From assembly GCA_030844625.1 (NCBI GenBank), contig JAUUNJ010000008.1, positions 1 through 23,523 of the forward strand: 23,523 nt of DNA. Reading direction: 5' to 3'. This DNA is from Roseburia sp. (GTDB lineage Bacteria; Bacillota; Clostridia; Lachnospirales; Lachnospiraceae). This document shows, one piece after another, positions 23,454 to 23,523 of the stretch. The notes beneath the pieces are model-generated. The model saw only the letters and a list, made by a program, of their open reading frames with translations. It had not been told where the DNA came from and did no database searches. Both the position numbers and the translations under genes were made by a program. The first letter of the stretch is position 1. Each line of letters opens with the position of its first letter.

Positions 23454-23484
23454 TATATATTCCAAATAATCCTTATTTTTGTAA

Positions 23485-23500
23485 TGTTTCTCGTGATAGA
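23485..23500. promoter_or_regulatory. Degenerate parS-like site
   Basis: TGTTTCTCGTGATAGA matches the Firmicute parS consensus TGTTTCACGTGAAACA at 13 of 16 positions. The left half is nearly perfect and the right half degraded. It lies about 115 bases upstream of parA, the ParB partner gene. Three mismatches may weaken or abolish ParB binding. Confidence 0.4.
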
Positions 23501-23523
23501 TTTCATATGATTATTATTAATTA

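Overview
The window is AT-rich Gram-positive DNA with strong Shine-Dalgarno sites, intrinsic terminators and sigma-A-type promoters. The gene set (soj/spo0J with a DUF4446 neighbour and serS, an A/V-type ATPase operon, MetE next to a LysR regulator) suggests a low-GC Clostridia chromosome, most likely Lachnospiraceae. That placement is inference from gene content, protein style and composition. The soj-spo0J end suggests proximity to the replication origin.

Layout. 1-1583 (minus): the 5' part of metE, cut by the window edge, preceded by a LysR regulator. A terminator hairpin between them has a near-palindrome in its loop that resembles the streptococcal MET-box. 2091-3311 (minus): a secreted Ig-like plus transglutaminase-like protein. 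3450-3773: an unexplained hairpin-rich stretch, then tRNA-Lys(CUU) with its own promoter and terminator. 4101-6132: an AI-2E/PerM-type permease converging on trmB, with a shared bidirectional terminator.

6247-15143 (plus): a nine-gene V/A-type ATPase operon in the order G/H-C-I-K-F-E-A-B-D. It is preceded by a compact structured leader with an intrinsic terminator, which looks like a riboswitch or attenuator. Structured spacers lie on both sides of the A-B pair. The operon encodes a complete rotary pump: A3B3 head, D/F/C central stalk, E/G peripheral stalk, and I plus K in the membrane.

15269-17436 (plus): a D-Ala-D-Ala carboxypeptidase and a tyrosine-recombinase-fold protein that has lost several catalytic residues. 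They appear to be co-transcribed and end at a terminator facing a minus-strand DEDDh exonuclease with a zinc ribbon (17487-18524). 18686-20104 (minus): tRNA-Arg(CCU) and serS, each with its own promoter. 20270-21007 (plus): an aminoglycoside-phosphotransferase-fold protein with an Asn in place of the catalytic Asp. 21112-23372 (minus): DUF4446, ParB/Spo0J and ParA/Soj, with a degenerate parS-like site upstream.

Most of the window is housekeeping. The points most worth a second look are the ATPase leader RNA, the degenerate recombinase, the MET-box-like operator inside a terminator, and the hairpin cluster beside tRNA-Lys. No CRISPR array, insertion sequence or prophage was seen.
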